From the NCBI RefSeq assembly GCF_005876835.1, contig NZ_PPSW01000007.1:310001-374000 (forward strand): a DNA stretch of 64,000 bases, written 5' to 3'. The stretch comes from Pseudoalteromonas phenolica (GTDB lineage Bacteria > Pseudomonadota > Gammaproteobacteria > Enterobacterales > Alteromonadaceae). Made by a program: the position numbers and the translations under genes. Positions 37,196-46,681 of this stretch are shown here, in pieces (position 1 is the first letter of the stretch; each line of letters opens with the position of its first letter). The notes beneath the pieces were generated by a model. The model made no database searches, had not been told where the DNA came from, and saw nothing but the letters and a program-made list of their open reading frames with translations.

Positions 37196-38323
37196 TTATT
37201 GCCATTCCGCAAGGACGTCTTTTAAAAACTCCCATCGCCAAGATTTAAGTAGATCTGGCCTAATTAATAAACCCCTTGCTTCATCAGTGTATTTCCATTT
37301 CCAACTGATCAATTGATTAATTTGTTTTTTTGAAGCAAATACGTCAGAAGGAATTTCTGTGGTCGAAGCCACTTGCTTTATTTTAGTTGCAATGTCTTTT
37401 GCAGCTCTTTTGTATTGTGGGTAATCAATCAAGCGAAGTAATTTCTCAGGACATGCTTCTATATCGACTGATTTCGCTTGCTCGATGAGATTTAGAATTT
37501 CTTTACCAGAGCGATTTACTTCCATAGCCTCAACACCAGGTATATTTCTCAAAGAAGACAGGCTAGTAGGCCGACGCCTTGCTATCTCGACCATGTTTTG
37601 TTCTTTTACAACAAAATTCAAAGCTAAATTTTTATTCTTAGCTTTACTCCTTCTCCACGGCGCAAGCAGTTGTAAAGCAGCTAAATCTCGCGGTTTAAGT
37701 TGCCACGCATTTTTAATATCTTGGTAAAGAAATTCATCTGGTAATTCGTAAGAACGTTTCTCAATAACCAATTGGCTTTCTTCAAGTACAATATGGGTTA
37801 AACCCTTTTCAGAGATTTGCTTATAAATATAATTGAAACAAGGTAGCAAATAAAACACATCACTGGCTGCGTAATCTAATTGCTTCGTTGTCAATGGCCT
37901 CTGTAACCAGTTTGTCCTTGATTCACTTTTATCAATCTCTATTTCAAGGATTTGCTTAACCATATTTGCAAAACCAACACAATTGCCTTCACCTAATAAT
38001 TGTAAAGCAAATTGAGTATCGAACATCGGAGTTGGGACAAAACCAGCAAAGTTATTGAACACTTCTATGTCTTCAGACGGTGAATGAAGTATTTTTAATA
38101 CATCATCTGATTTCAAAATTTCCCAAAAAGCAGAATAATCTAACGCTGCTAATGGATCTATTAATGCTAAGTTTTGTCCATCATAAACTTGGATCAGTGC
38201 AACTTCTGGATATAAAGTACGACGACGCATGAACTCTGTATCTAATGCCAATATAGTGGCGTCACCAATCGCTTTTACAAATTGATCTAATTGTTGTTGC
38301 TCTGTAATGACTTGGTACTGCAC
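37196..38323 (-). CDS. rnd: Ribonuclease D
   Basis: RNase D is a 3'-5' exonuclease that trims tRNA precursors. The 375-residue protein has the DEDD exonuclease motifs: LALDTEFMRRRTLYPEVALIQV (Exo I), ILHSPSEDIEVF (Exo II) and LDYAASDVFYLLP (Exo III). An HRDC domain lies at residues 210-290, followed by a second helical domain. GTG at 38323 is preferred because GGAG is five bases upstream; the GTG two codons earlier overlaps that site. The rnd-fadD order follows E. coli. Confidence 0.95.
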   Translation of the reverse strand: MQYQVITEQQQLDQFVKAIGDATILALDTEFMRRRTLYPEVALIQVYDGQNLALIDPLAALDYSAFWEILKSDDVLKILHSPSEDIEVFNNFAGFVPTPMFDTQFALQLLGEGNCVGFANMVKQILEIEIDKSESRTNWLQRPLTTKQLDYAASDVFYLLPCFNYIYKQISEKGLTHIVLEESQLVIEKRSYELPDEFLYQDIKNAWQLKPRDLAALQLLAPWRRSKAKNKNLALNFVVKEQNMVEIARRRPTSLSSLRNIPGVEAMEVNRSGKEILNLIEQAKSVDIEACPEKLLRLIDYPQYKRAAKDIATKIKQVASTTEIPSDVFASKKQINQLISWKWKYTDEARGLLIRPDLLKSWRWEFLKDVLAEWQ

Positions 38324-38350
38324 TTTCACTCCTAAGCCTTGGGTTATAAA

Positions 38351-38372
38351 AAAACCGGCTTTCGCCGGTTTT
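38351..38372 (-). terminator. Terminator after fadD
   Basis: AAAACCGGC / GCCGGTTTT with a GAAA loop on the minus strand, followed by TTTAT. It stands between fadD and the rnd start. Confidence 0.88.
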
Positions 38373-38374
38373 TA

Positions 38375-40027
38375 TCAATCTTTTAAAGCACGCCTTAGAA
38401 TTTTTCCGACGTTAGTTTTTGGTAACTCGTCACGGAACTCTACTAGTTTCGGTACTTTATAATTGGTCAAATTATCTCGACAATGACTGATTATATCTTT
38501 TTCTGTTAACGATGGGTCTTTTTTAACGACAAATACTTTAACTTGTTCACCACTAACTTCATGCGGTACACCAATGGCAGCAACTTCAAGCACACCATCA
38601 TGCATGGCAACAATTTCTTCGATTTCGTTCGGGAACACATTGAAACCAGACACTAAGATCATGTCTTTTTTACGGTCAACGATATAGAAGAAACCTTCGT
38701 CATCGTAAGTTGCGATATCACCCGTAGCAAACCAACCATCCTTAAGACACTCTGCAGTAGCTTCTGGACGATTATAGTAACCTTGCATGACCTGTGGCCC
38801 TTTAACGCAAAGCTCACCGGCTTCACCTTTCGGTGCTTCTTCACCGCTTTCAAGAATAACCTTGAGTTCAGTACTCGGTGCAGGCAAACCGATTGACCCA
38901 TTGTAACCATCTAAATCATATGGACAAATTGTTACAAGTGGTGCGCACTCGGTAAGTCCATAGCCTTCCATTAGCTTGCTCTTGGTAACTGCTTGCCACT
39001 TTTCTGCTACAGGGCGTTGAACAGCCATGCCACCACCTAATGACATTTTAAGATTTGAGAAGTCTAACTCTGCAAACCCAGGCGTATTTAATAAACCATT
39101 AAATAAAGTGTTTACACCCGTAATCGCTGTAAATGGATATTTCGAAAGTTCTTTAACAAAACCAGGCATATCACGCGGGTTTGTTATAAGTATATTGTGA
39201 CCACCGTACTTCATGAAAGTTAGGCAGTTCGCCGTTAACGCGAAGATGTGATAAAGCGGAAGTGCCGTAATGACAACTTCTTTACCTTTGTCTAGTACAT
39301 TATCTAAACAGCCTGACACTTGCTCAAGATTGCCAACCATATTTCCATGTGAAAGCATAGCCCCCTTCGACACACCGGTAGTGCCACCTGTGTATTGCAA
39401 GAATGCTAGGTCATCTCTATGAATCTCTGGTTTTTTATAGGCTGTATGATCAGCACTCACAACATCATTGAATGGAATTGCATTTGGTAATGAAAATGGC
39501 GGCACCATTTTCTTTACACGCTTCACAACAAAATTCACTAAGTGCTTTTTAACACCGCCTAACATGTCGCCAATTTGAGTTAACACAACATGCTGAACGT
39601 TCGTTTTACTTATTACACTTTCAAGCGTATGAGCAAAATTAGCCAATATGAAAATCGCTTTGGTTTCAGAATCATTTAGCTGATGTTCAAGCTCTCGCGC
39701 AGTATAAAGTGGGTTTACATTTACAACAGTACAACCTGCTCTTAATACACCGAGAATACTTATTGGTGTTTGTAATAAGTTAGGCATCATTACGGCAACT
39801 TTATCACCTCGGCCCAAACCTAAAGTATTTTGTAGATAACTCGCAACAGCTTTTGTTGCAATATCAATCTGTTGATATGTCATGGTTTTAGACATATTGC
39901 TGTACGCAGGTAAAGAAGCGTACTGAGTAAAACTTTCATCAAATAATTCAAGCAGTGAGTTGTAATGCTCTGGATCAATTGTTTCAGGCATACCTTTTGG
40001 GTAGCGCTTTAACCAAATTTTATCCAC
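38375..40027 (-). CDS. fadD: Long-chain fatty acyl-CoA synthetase
   Basis: FadD activates imported long-chain fatty acids to acyl-CoA with ATP. The 550-residue protein has the P-loop [15 protein letters not shown] near 213-228, GYGLTECAP near 355-363 and the FadD/FACS signature [26 protein letters not shown] near 430. GTG at 40027 has AGGAG five bases upstream. It lies in the same region as rnd and tsaB as in E. coli. No FadR-type operator was recognised. Confidence 0.95.
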   Translation of the reverse strand: MDKIWLKRYPKGMPETIDPEHYNSLLELFDESFTQYASLPAYSNMSKTMTYQQIDIATKAVASYLQNTLGLGRGDKVAVMMPNLLQTPISILGVLRAGCTVVNVNPLYTARELEHQLNDSETKAIFILANFAHTLESVISKTNVQHVVLTQIGDMLGGVKKHLVNFVVKRVKKMVPPFSLPNAIPFNDVVSADHTAYKKPEIHRDDLAFLQYTGGTTGVSKGAMLSHGNMVGNLEQVSGCLDNVLDKGKEVVITALPLYHIFALTANCLTFMKYGGHNILITNPRDMPGFVKELSKYPFTAITGVNTLFNGLLNTPGFAELDFSNLKMSLGGGMAVQRPVAEKWQAVTKSKLMEGYGLTECAPLVTICPYDLDGYNGSIGLPAPSTELKVILESGEEAPKGEAGELCVKGPQVMQGYYNRPEATAECLKDGWFATGDIATYDDEGFFYIVDRKKDMILVSGFNVFPNEIEEIVAMHDGVLEVAAIGVPHEVSGEQVKVFVVKKDPSLTEKDIISHCRDNLTNYKVPKLVEFRDELPKTNVGKILRRALKD

Positions 40028-40145
40028 AGTAACTCCTCGTTTATCGTTCTTATTTTAATCTTAACCTTAATCTATCTAAGGCACTTTAACAATTGAGCAA
40101 AAGCTCTAATTTATCGATATTCCCATATTTTTCGACAATGTACAA

Positions 40146-41018
40146 TCAAGTTTCATTATATGCGTCGAAATGAAATGAAATGCTTTGTAAAGTTTCACTG
40201 GCGTTTTCCATATGGCAATGGTGACCACCATTGATCAAATCCACCTTTAACTGAGTAAAACACTTTTCAAAAACCTTAAGCTGTAGTTCAATCATTGGGT
40301 AACCATTTGTTGCCTTTAGAAACAGAGTGGGTACTCCGATATTTTCTAAACAAGCCAAGGCCTGTGCTGCAGAAAATCTAAATCCTGAATGTTGTTTAAG
40401 TCTTGGGTCCGATGTAAGTTTTACACCTTCTGGGAATATTTCAACATTTCGACGCATAAGTAATGCTGCATTTTCATATTCTAAATCAGACACTTTAAGT
40501 CTAGCAGCAACCACTTCTTCAAAGTTTGAAAATAATTTGGTATTACTTTGCTGTTGAGCTTTGCTTCTTTGTCTAAAAGCATTGATTAATTGTTGTTTCG
40601 AATCGCTTGGCTTCGTGGTAACAATTCCAATGCCATCAATTAAGGCCATTGCTAAAAGGTTGTCAGGGTAACAAGCTGCGAATAAATTACAGATCATTGC
40701 CCCCATGGAATGGCCGACCAACATGACTTTTTCGCATCGCAATTTTTCTAATAAAAATTTCAGATCATAAACGTAATCAATAAAATAGTAGTGCGCATCA
40801 TGGCTTCTCCATTGAGAACGCCCATGGCCTGGTAAATCAATTGCAATCCAAGTGAAGTTTTTATCTTCATCAACAAGTTCAAGCATGGGCTTGAAACTAT
40901 TACTATTGTCTAACCATCCATGTAAACAAATTACAAGCTGTTCACCTTGTCCATAGATTTGACCTGACAAGCCAATTTCTTTTAGCACTTCTAACGTATT
41001 TTTTTTGTCACTAATCAT
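40146..41018 (-). CDS. Alpha/beta-fold hydrolase
   Basis: A 290-residue cytoplasmic enzyme. LVICLHGWLDNSNSF near residue 30 gives the oxyanion hole, VMLVGHSMGAMI near 100 the nucleophilic serine elbow, and GGHHCHMENA near the end the catalytic histidine. It is upstream of fadD with a 118-base gap and the same direction, a neighbourhood shared with other Alteromonadales. Ester- or thioester substrates related to fatty acids are possible but the sequence does not tell. Confidence 0.88.
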   Translation of the reverse strand: MISDKKNTLEVLKEIGLSGQIYGQGEQLVICLHGWLDNSNSFKPMLELVDEDKNFTWIAIDLPGHGRSQWRSHDAHYYFIDYVYDLKFLLEKLRCEKVMLVGHSMGAMICNLFAACYPDNLLAMALIDGIGIVTTKPSDSKQQLINAFRQRSKAQQQSNTKLFSNFEEVVAARLKVSDLEYENAALLMRRNVEIFPEGVKLTSDPRLKQHSGFRFSAAQALACLENIGVPTLFLKATNGYPMIELQLKVFEKCFTQLKVDLINGGHHCHMENASETLQSISFHFDAYNET

Positions 41019-41175
41019 ATTTTAATTATTTAATCGCATTTGAACTGGTAATATCTTCCCTTCACTTAAAAATAAAAGCAAAAGAATTCATCTACATCCT
41101 GATATTTCTATTTTTAAAGATTTCTTAATATCAAGATTGTAGAAAAGTTTTACACGGGAATTTAAAGGAACTCAT

Positions 41176-42474
41176 ATGAAGTACGCGATGAGCGCATTAA
41201 CAACATCGTGCTTAATGGCATTTGGTAGTCATGCATTTGCTACCGAAGCACCAAAGAATATTATTTACATGATTGGTGATGGTATGGGCCCAGCTTTTAC
41301 CACTGCATATCGTTATTATTCTGACAACCCAAATACCAAAGTAGTAGAACCCACTATATTTGACCAAATCCTTGTTGGTATGGCACACACCTATCCTGAC
41401 GATGATACTTATGTCACTGACAGTGCAGCAGGTGCAACAGCCCTTAGTACTGCTACTAAAACCTATAATGGTGCAATTGCTGTCGACACGCATAAAAAAT
41501 CTTTGAAAACCATGCTTCAAGTCGCCAAAGAAAAAGGCATGCGTACTGGATTAGTATCAACCTCTCAAATAAATCACGCAACACCTGCAAGTTTTGCAGC
41601 ACATAATGAGTCTCGTCGTAACTATGATGAAATCGCTGATGATTATTTCGACGTAAAAATTGAAGGAAAGCTACCCGTCGATTTAATGCTTGGTGGCGGC
41701 GTGCAATATTTTAAACGTAGCGACAGAGATTTAGTTAAAGAATTTGGAAAAGCGGGTTATCAATATACGTCTGACTGGAACAAATTAAATCAAATTGAAC
41801 AATTACCTGCTCTGGGGCTATTTGCCGACAAAGCGTTTCCGCATGCAATAGATGAGAACCCAAACCGCTTAGAAAAAATGACGTTTAAGTCTTTAGATTT
41901 GATTTCTAAAAACAATGATAAAGGTTTCTTTATCATGTTAGAAGGCAGCCAAATTGATTGGTGTGGTCACGCAAATGATATTGCATGTGCCATGAAAGAA
42001 ATGCACGACTTTGCCAAATCAATTGAACTGGCAAAAGCCTATGTCGACCAAAATCCTGACACTTTATTAGTTGTAACCGCCGATCATTCTACCGGTGGTT
42101 TAACTTTAGGTGCTAATGGTAAATATACTTGGCTTCCTGATGAAGTGAAGAAAGTGAACTCGTCTGTTATGACGATAACAAAATCACTACTTGAAGCTAA
42201 TGATTTAAAAACAGCTTGGTCTCAACACTCAACTTTAGAGCTGAGTAAAGACGACTTAGTTTCTCTATCAAAAGCTAAAAAGGACGGTGGTGAAGTGCTT
42301 TACAAAGCAATTAACAAAGTTATCAATACAGCGACTTATACTGGTTGGACGACAAGCGGTCATACGGCAATAGATGTACAAGTATTCGCTTATGGTAAGG
42401 GTTATGAGCAATTTATCGGGTCACAAAACAACACGCAAATTGCAGAAAAACTAATTAACTTTATCGAACAGTGA
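41176..42474 (+). CDS. Alkaline phosphatase
   Basis: A 432-residue secreted phosphomonoesterase. A signal peptide (cleaved after HAFA) is followed by MIGDGMG with metal-binding Asp35, and VTDSAAGATALST with the nucleophilic Ser83. Further on are EGSQIDWCGHANDI and VTADHSTGG with metal-binding His and Asp, and a late TSGHTA histidine. This is the PhoA type found in Alteromonadales. It would release phosphate from organic esters in the periplasm or outside. No clear PhoB box was found in the 157 bases before it. A terminator follows. Confidence 0.92.
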   Translation: MKYAMSALTTSCLMAFGSHAFATEAPKNIIYMIGDGMGPAFTTAYRYYSDNPNTKVVEPTIFDQILVGMAHTYPDDDTYVTDSAAGATALSTATKTYNGAIAVDTHKKSLKTMLQVAKEKGMRTGLVSTSQINHATPASFAAHNESRRNYDEIADDYFDVKIEGKLPVDLMLGGGVQYFKRSDRDLVKEFGKAGYQYTSDWNKLNQIEQLPALGLFADKAFPHAIDENPNRLEKMTFKSLDLISKNNDKGFFIMLEGSQIDWCGHANDIACAMKEMHDFAKSIELAKAYVDQNPDTLLVVTADHSTGGLTLGANGKYTWLPDEVKKVNSSVMTITKSLLEANDLKTAWSQHSTLELSKDDLVSLSKAKKDGGEVLYKAINKVINTATYTGWTTSGHTAIDVQVFAYGKGYEQFIGSQNNTQIAEKLINFIEQ

Positions 42475-42491
42475 TTTATTGATAAATAATA

Positions 42492-42520
42492 AAAAAGCCA
42501 GAACATGGTTCTGGCTTTTT
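42492..42520. terminator. Terminator after alkaline phosphatase
   Basis: AAAAAGCCAGAAC and its complement form a 13-bp stem with a three-base ATG loop. It has T and A runs on both sides, so it may also serve the converging tsaB gene. Confidence 0.9.
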
Positions 42521-42545
42521 AAATATTTAAGCGTGATATCGGACT

Positions 42546-43238
42546 TTATTCTCTGCCAGGCAGCTTTTTCCAAGTTACCGTATCTCTGACATAATGCGGC
42601 TGCGCATCGGCAGCTTGAACTGTGTTACCTTTAACAAACTCAACTTCTGCAATTTTTAGCATGTACGCGGCATCAGGTAGGGTAATTTCAGAGATGACAT
42701 CTAAATTTAATTCGGCGGCTTGCTCAGCATAAGGTTCCCATGCAGTTCCCACCGCAGTTAAGCCTTTAATCGACTCAGGTAGCTCAGCTGGCGCACACAC
42801 CACTTCATTTTCATCTATGTTTAATTCAGCGAGTCCAGTTTCAGATTTAAAATAATGAGCGAAATAAATCTCACCCATTCTTGCATCAATTCCCGTAACG
42901 ACTGAATCTAATTCTTTTTCCTCAAGCGCTTGCTGTGCCATTGCCTGTAATGTTGAGACCCCAACCAGCGTTAAATTTGCACCATACGCCAGCCCTTGCG
43001 CGATCGCGACACTAATACGTACACCAGTGAAGCTTCCCGGTCCGCGACCAAATACAATGCCATCTAAATCTTGTAACTTACAACCTGCTTTGTCTAATAA
43101 CTCAGAAACTAAAGGCAAAACCTTTTGGCTATGTTGCTGAGGACAAACTTCAAAATGTTTAAATGTCTGACCATTAAATTGAATGGCGATACTTAGCGCT
43201 TCTGTTGAAGCATCTAAAGCTAATAGATTATAAGTCAT
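42546..43238 (-). CDS. tsaB: tRNA t6A biosynthesis protein TsaB
   Basis: TsaB is part of the TsaB-TsaD-TsaE complex that makes N6-threonylcarbamoyladenosine at position 37 of ANN-decoding tRNAs. The 230-residue protein starts LLALDASTEALSIAI, has the paired PLVSELLDKAG and VFGRGPGSFTGVRI motifs of the YeaZ family and lacks the catalytic iron-binding histidines of TsaD, as expected. It follows yoaA by a single base on the minus strand, as in E. coli. Confidence 0.95.
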   Translation of the reverse strand: MTYNLLALDASTEALSIAIQFNGQTFKHFEVCPQQHSQKVLPLVSELLDKAGCKLQDLDGIVFGRGPGSFTGVRISVAIAQGLAYGANLTLVGVSTLQAMAQQALEEKELDSVVTGIDARMGEIYFAHYFKSETGLAELNIDENEVVCAPAELPESIKGLTAVGTAWEPYAEQAAELNLDVISEITLPDAAYMLKIAEVEFVKGNTVQAADAQPHYVRDTVTWKKLPGRE

Positions 43239-43239
43239 A

Positions 43240-45150
43240 TTATTCTATGTTCTCTAAAAACTGTAATGCGCTTTGAAAATCTCTTGTGCGGCGCATATTA
43301 GGTAAGCTTTGTAAAAATGTCTGTCCATATTTTCGCGTAACTAAACGGTTATCGCAAATGACAAGTACACCTTTATCACTGTGATCTCGAATTAAACGAC
43401 CAACACCTTGTTTTAAATTTATGATTGCTTGAGGTAACTGGATGTCTTCAAATGGCTCACCACCGGTCAATTCGCAATCTTTCATTCTCGCTTGTAGTAA
43501 TGGATCGTCAGGTGATGTAAAAGGCAGTTTATCAATTAAAACACAACTGAGTGCATCACCACGAACATCAACCCCTTCCCAAAAAGAGGCCGTGCCCATT
43601 AATACCGCATTCCCGTGGCGAATAAACTGTTCAAGAATGATCCGCTTGGACGATTGCCCCTGCATAAACACGGGATATTCAGTAGCAGTACTTAACCCCT
43701 CGTAAACTAAGTGCATGACTCGATAACTTGTAAAAAGTAAAAATGTGCGCCCTTTTGCCGCCTTAATAAGTTCTTTGGCTAGTTTTACCAAACTATGTGG
43801 CATCATATCATCACTGGTTTCGGGCAAATATCTAGGCATACATAACACCGCTTGATTTTCATAATCAAATGGACTTTCGACCAATAATTGATGCTTAGGT
43901 TTTAAGCCCAAGCTCTTATTAAAATGATCTAACGAATCATTTACCGATAAGGTCGCAGATGCAAAAGTAAAACTCGCTTGGGTACGCTCTATAATTTCTT
44001 TGAATTTGTTTGCGACGTTTAAAGGTGTGATATTTATTGTTAAGAAACGTCTGGTTGTCTCGTACCAATAGCTATAACCCGTTTGTGTGGTGTCAAATGC
44101 GCGCTCTAATTGGTTTTTAAACTGCAATACCTTTTCGAATGGGTGCTCAATTTTGTCGCTTCTATCAAGACATAGCTTTAAGACTTTATACAAGAAATCT
44201 AAATCTGAAATAACACGGTGCAACGCATCACAAATGGTTTTGCTGGTTAACGATTCTCGCCAATCTCCCCGTGAACTCTCACCTGAAAAAGCGAGTCGCA
44301 GATCGGCCACTGCAGTTTCTAACTTATTGAGTGTATTACCCAATTGCAGCATATCAGGAATATCAGAACGGTAGATCAAACGAAGATCGTTAATCAAAGC
44401 AACCAGCTGTTTGGTGCTTATGCTATCACCAAAATAATCACTGGCAATTTCTGGAATTTGGTGCGCTTCATCAAAAATATAATTATCAGCATCAGGCATA
44501 AGCTCAGCAAAGCCAGAGTCTTTCACCGCCATATCAGCAAAAAATAAGTGATGATTAATCACAACAATATCAGATTCCATGGCTTTAATACGTGCTTTTC
44601 TTATATAGCATTCAGCGTAATCAGGGCACTCCTTGCCTAAACAGTTATCCGCCGTTGAGTTTACATAAGGTAATACTTTGGCATCTTCTTCAATACCAAC
44701 ACAATCAGCTAAATCACCCGTATTAGTTTGAGAGGCAAACTTTGCAACCATGGCAAGTTGATGCATCACATCAGGGTCATCGGTTGGAACATGGGCGACA
44801 TGCTGCTCAAGTCGATAGGTACATAGATAATTTGCACGCCCTTTTAACAGGGCAACTTTTCTACCTTTATTCAATATTTTAGAAAGTTGTGGCAAATCTC
44901 GATGATAAAGCTGTTCTTGTAGTGCTTTAGAGCCAGTGGTAATGATCGACTTTTTATCGCTGAGTAACACGGGAATTAAATACGCGAATGTTTTACCCGT
45001 ACCTGTTCCTGCTTCGACCACACATTGAGATTTATTTTCTATTGCGGCATGCACCATCTCAGCCATATCAATTTGAGGCTGTCTTGGTTTATATCCAGGA
45101 ATATTTAAAGCTAATGGACCTGATTCTGAAAAAAGCGTTTTAATTTGCAA
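43240..45150 (-). CDS. yoaA: DinG/XPD-family DNA helicase YoaA
   Basis: A 636-residue 5'-3' helicase of the iron-sulfur XPD/DinG group. It has VEAGTGTGKTFAYL (Walker A) near residue 43 and the 4Fe-4S cysteines (ADCVGIEE, NCLGKECPDYAECYIRK) near 155-190. NYIFDEAHQI (DEAH box) lies near 225 and the late motif QGVGRLIRDHSDKG near 585. E. coli YoaA acts with HolC on damaged forks. The start is a TTG at 45150: there is no in-frame ATG upstream before a stop, and family alignment supports this position. tsaB follows one base later. Confidence 0.93.
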   Translation of the reverse strand: MQIKTLFSESGPLALNIPGYKPRQPQIDMAEMVHAAIENKSQCVVEAGTGTGKTFAYLIPVLLSDKKSIITTGSKALQEQLYHRDLPQLSKILNKGRKVALLKGRANYLCTYRLEQHVAHVPTDDPDVMHQLAMVAKFASQTNTGDLADCVGIEEDAKVLPYVNSTADNCLGKECPDYAECYIRKARIKAMESDIVVINHHLFFADMAVKDSGFAELMPDADNYIFDEAHQIPEIASDYFGDSISTKQLVALINDLRLIYRSDIPDMLQLGNTLNKLETAVADLRLAFSGESSRGDWRESLTSKTICDALHRVISDLDFLYKVLKLCLDRSDKIEHPFEKVLQFKNQLERAFDTTQTGYSYWYETTRRFLTINITPLNVANKFKEIIERTQASFTFASATLSVNDSLDHFNKSLGLKPKHQLLVESPFDYENQAVLCMPRYLPETSDDMMPHSLVKLAKELIKAAKGRTFLLFTSYRVMHLVYEGLSTATEYPVFMQGQSSKRIILEQFIRHGNAVLMGTASFWEGVDVRGDALSCVLIDKLPFTSPDDPLLQARMKDCELTGGEPFEDIQLPQAIINLKQGVGRLIRDHSDKGVLVICDNRLVTRKYGQTFLQSLPNMRRTRDFQSALQFLENIE

Positions 45151-45234
45151 GAAGTGACTACAGCAGTGTTTTTTATAATTGTACGGTTTAGTGTTTAGAT
45201 GAGCAACCGAGTGTTCGAAAACATGACTAATATG

Positions 45235-45462
45235 TTACGCCCATATATCTAAATGCTTGCCGTCATCCTCGCCGTTTTCATTTTGTTTTTGCTTTTTGTT
45301 GGGTGATTGCTCGTTCAGTTTTCTTTTTGCGTCTTCTTTTTTGGCTTTGTCGAGTTTTATTTTTTCAACTTTATTATCGATAACACCTGCAACATAGAAA
45401 GTCGGCTTATGCGACACTTCAAGTCTAATTACATTATTTAACAAGGGCTTAAATACATCCAT
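45235..45462 (-). CDS. Small hypothetical protein, charged C-terminus
   Basis: A 75-residue protein starting MDVFKPLLNNVIRLEVSHK. GGAGG lies five bases before the ATG at 45462 (a second ATG just before it is only two bases from the site). The N-terminal half is mixed, and the second half (residues 35-70) is very rich in K, D, N and Q, suggesting a disordered tail. I do not recognise a family. It lies between yoaA and the his leader, on the minus strand. Confidence 0.6.
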   Translation of the reverse strand: MDVFKPLLNNVIRLEVSHKPTFYVAGVIDNKVEKIKLDKAKKEDAKRKLNEQSPNKKQKQNENGEDDGKHLDIWA

Positions 45463-45604
45463 CATATCCTCCAGCAAGCTTATACCTACTTCTTATTATC
45501 GACAGTTATAATTTATACTTTAAAAAATTCAAAATTTTAGTTGCACTGAATCTATAAAATATGTTCTTCTAATTGTGTTATCAAAATTGATTAAGAGAAT
45601 TTAC

Positions 45605-45655
45605 ATGTTTATTACACTGACAACTATTCATCATCACCATCATACACCCGAATAG
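45605..45655 (+). CDS. hisL: Histidine operon leader peptide
   Basis: A 16-codon reading frame MFITLTTIHHHHHTPE has five consecutive histidine codons at codons 9-13. It precedes hisG by 121 bases and is followed by a foldable attenuator. Ribosome stalling at these codons when charged His-tRNA is scarce would free the anti-terminator. The build matches the enterobacterial hisL principle (seven His codons there) with a different sequence. Confidence 0.92.
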   Translation: MFITLTTIHHHHHTPE

Positions 45656-45668
45656 CCTGTCAGGTATT

Positions 45669-45751
45669 TCGCTGGTGGGTTATTCCTAAAAGGAACCTCC
45701 CGGCGACTCAATTCAGAATTTATATCGCCCCGAGGTTTCCTCGGGGTTTTT
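45669..45751 (+). promoter_or_regulatory. his attenuator: anti-terminator and terminator
   Basis: Three mutually exclusive stems can be drawn. Arm C at 45669-45680 pairs with arm D at 45695-45706 with wobbles and one mismatch. The terminator E:F pairs CCCCGAGG (45728-45735) with CCTCGGGG (45739-45746) and ends in five T at 45747-45751. The anti-terminator D:E pairs 45692-45706 with 45725-45740: GGAACCTC with GAGGTTTCC (one bulge), and GGCGA with TCGCC. This is the classic C:D, D:E, E:F arrangement. The terminator ends 26 bases before hisG. Confidence 0.85.
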
Positions 45752-45776
45752 CGTTTTAGAACAAAGGATATAAATT

Positions 45777-46676
45777 ATGAGTACTAACAATCGTTTAAGA
45801 ATCGCAATTCAAAAATCAGGCAGACTTTCAAAAGATTGCCAAGAACTTCTCAAGCAACTAGGTGTTAAATTAAACCTTCGCGAACAACGCTTAATTGCAC
45901 ACTCAACCAATATGCCAATCGATGTTTTACGTGTTCGTGATGACGATATTCCAGGTCTTGTAATGGACGGTGTATGTGACTTAGGTATCGTTGGCGAAAA
46001 CGTACTTGAAGAAACACAAGCTGAGCGTCAGAGTCTAAACCAATATTCTGAAGTACTTAAAATGTCGAAATTAGACTTTGGTTATTGCCGCCTTGCACTT
46101 GCATGGCCACAAGAACTTGGTCCACAAGATAAGTCATGGTTTGAAGGCAAGCGTATTGCAACAACATACCCTGAAATTCTAAAAGGCTACCTGAAACGAG
46201 AAGGTATTAATGCAAGTGCGGTGATGCTAACTGGCTCTGTAGAAGTCGCTCCTCGTGCTGGACTTGCTGATGCAATCTGTGATCTCGTTTCTACTGGCGC
46301 AACACTTGAAGCAAACGGCTTAATGCAGGGTGATACTATTCTTGAATCAAATGCATGCCTTATTCAAAACCCAAAACTGAACGATGAATCTAAGCTTGCT
46401 CTAATCAATAAATTAATGCCGCGTTTAAAGGGTGTTAAACAAGCTAAAGAAAGTAAATACATCATGCTACACGCGCCTAAAGCAAAATTAACAGAAGTAT
46501 GTGAACTACTGCCGGGTACTGGTCAACCTACCCTACTATCACTTGCTGGCTCTGACGATTATGTGGCGCTACACATGGTTAGCAGCGAAACACTATTCTG
46601 GGAAACCATGGAAGAGCTAAAAGCACTTGGCGCAAACTCTATCCTCGTTATGCCAATTGAAAAAATGATGGAGTAA
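45777..46676 (+). CDS. hisG: ATP phosphoribosyltransferase (long form)
   Basis: HisG joins ATP and PRPP, the committed step of histidine synthesis, and is inhibited by histidine. The 299-residue length shows the long form with its C-terminal regulatory domain (residues 225-299), so no HisZ is needed. [25 protein letters not shown] opens the protein, and [14 protein letters not shown] is the PRPP-binding segment. It is first of hisG-D-C-B-H-A-F-I. Confidence 0.97.
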   Translation: MSTNNRLRIAIQKSGRLSKDCQELLKQLGVKLNLREQRLIAHSTNMPIDVLRVRDDDIPGLVMDGVCDLGIVGENVLEETQAERQSLNQYSEVLKMSKLDFGYCRLALAWPQELGPQDKSWFEGKRIATTYPEILKGYLKREGINASAVMLTGSVEVAPRAGLADAICDLVSTGATLEANGLMQGDTILESNACLIQNPKLNDESKLALINKLMPRLKGVKQAKESKYIMLHAPKAKLTEVCELLPGTGQPTLLSLAGSDDYVALHMVSSETLFWETMEELKALGANSILVMPIEKMME

Positions 46677-46681
46677 CAACT

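Noticed and set aside
41019-41175. Possible PhoB box before alkaline phosphatase
   Set aside because: No pair of CTGTCAT-like units with an 11-base period was found on either strand.
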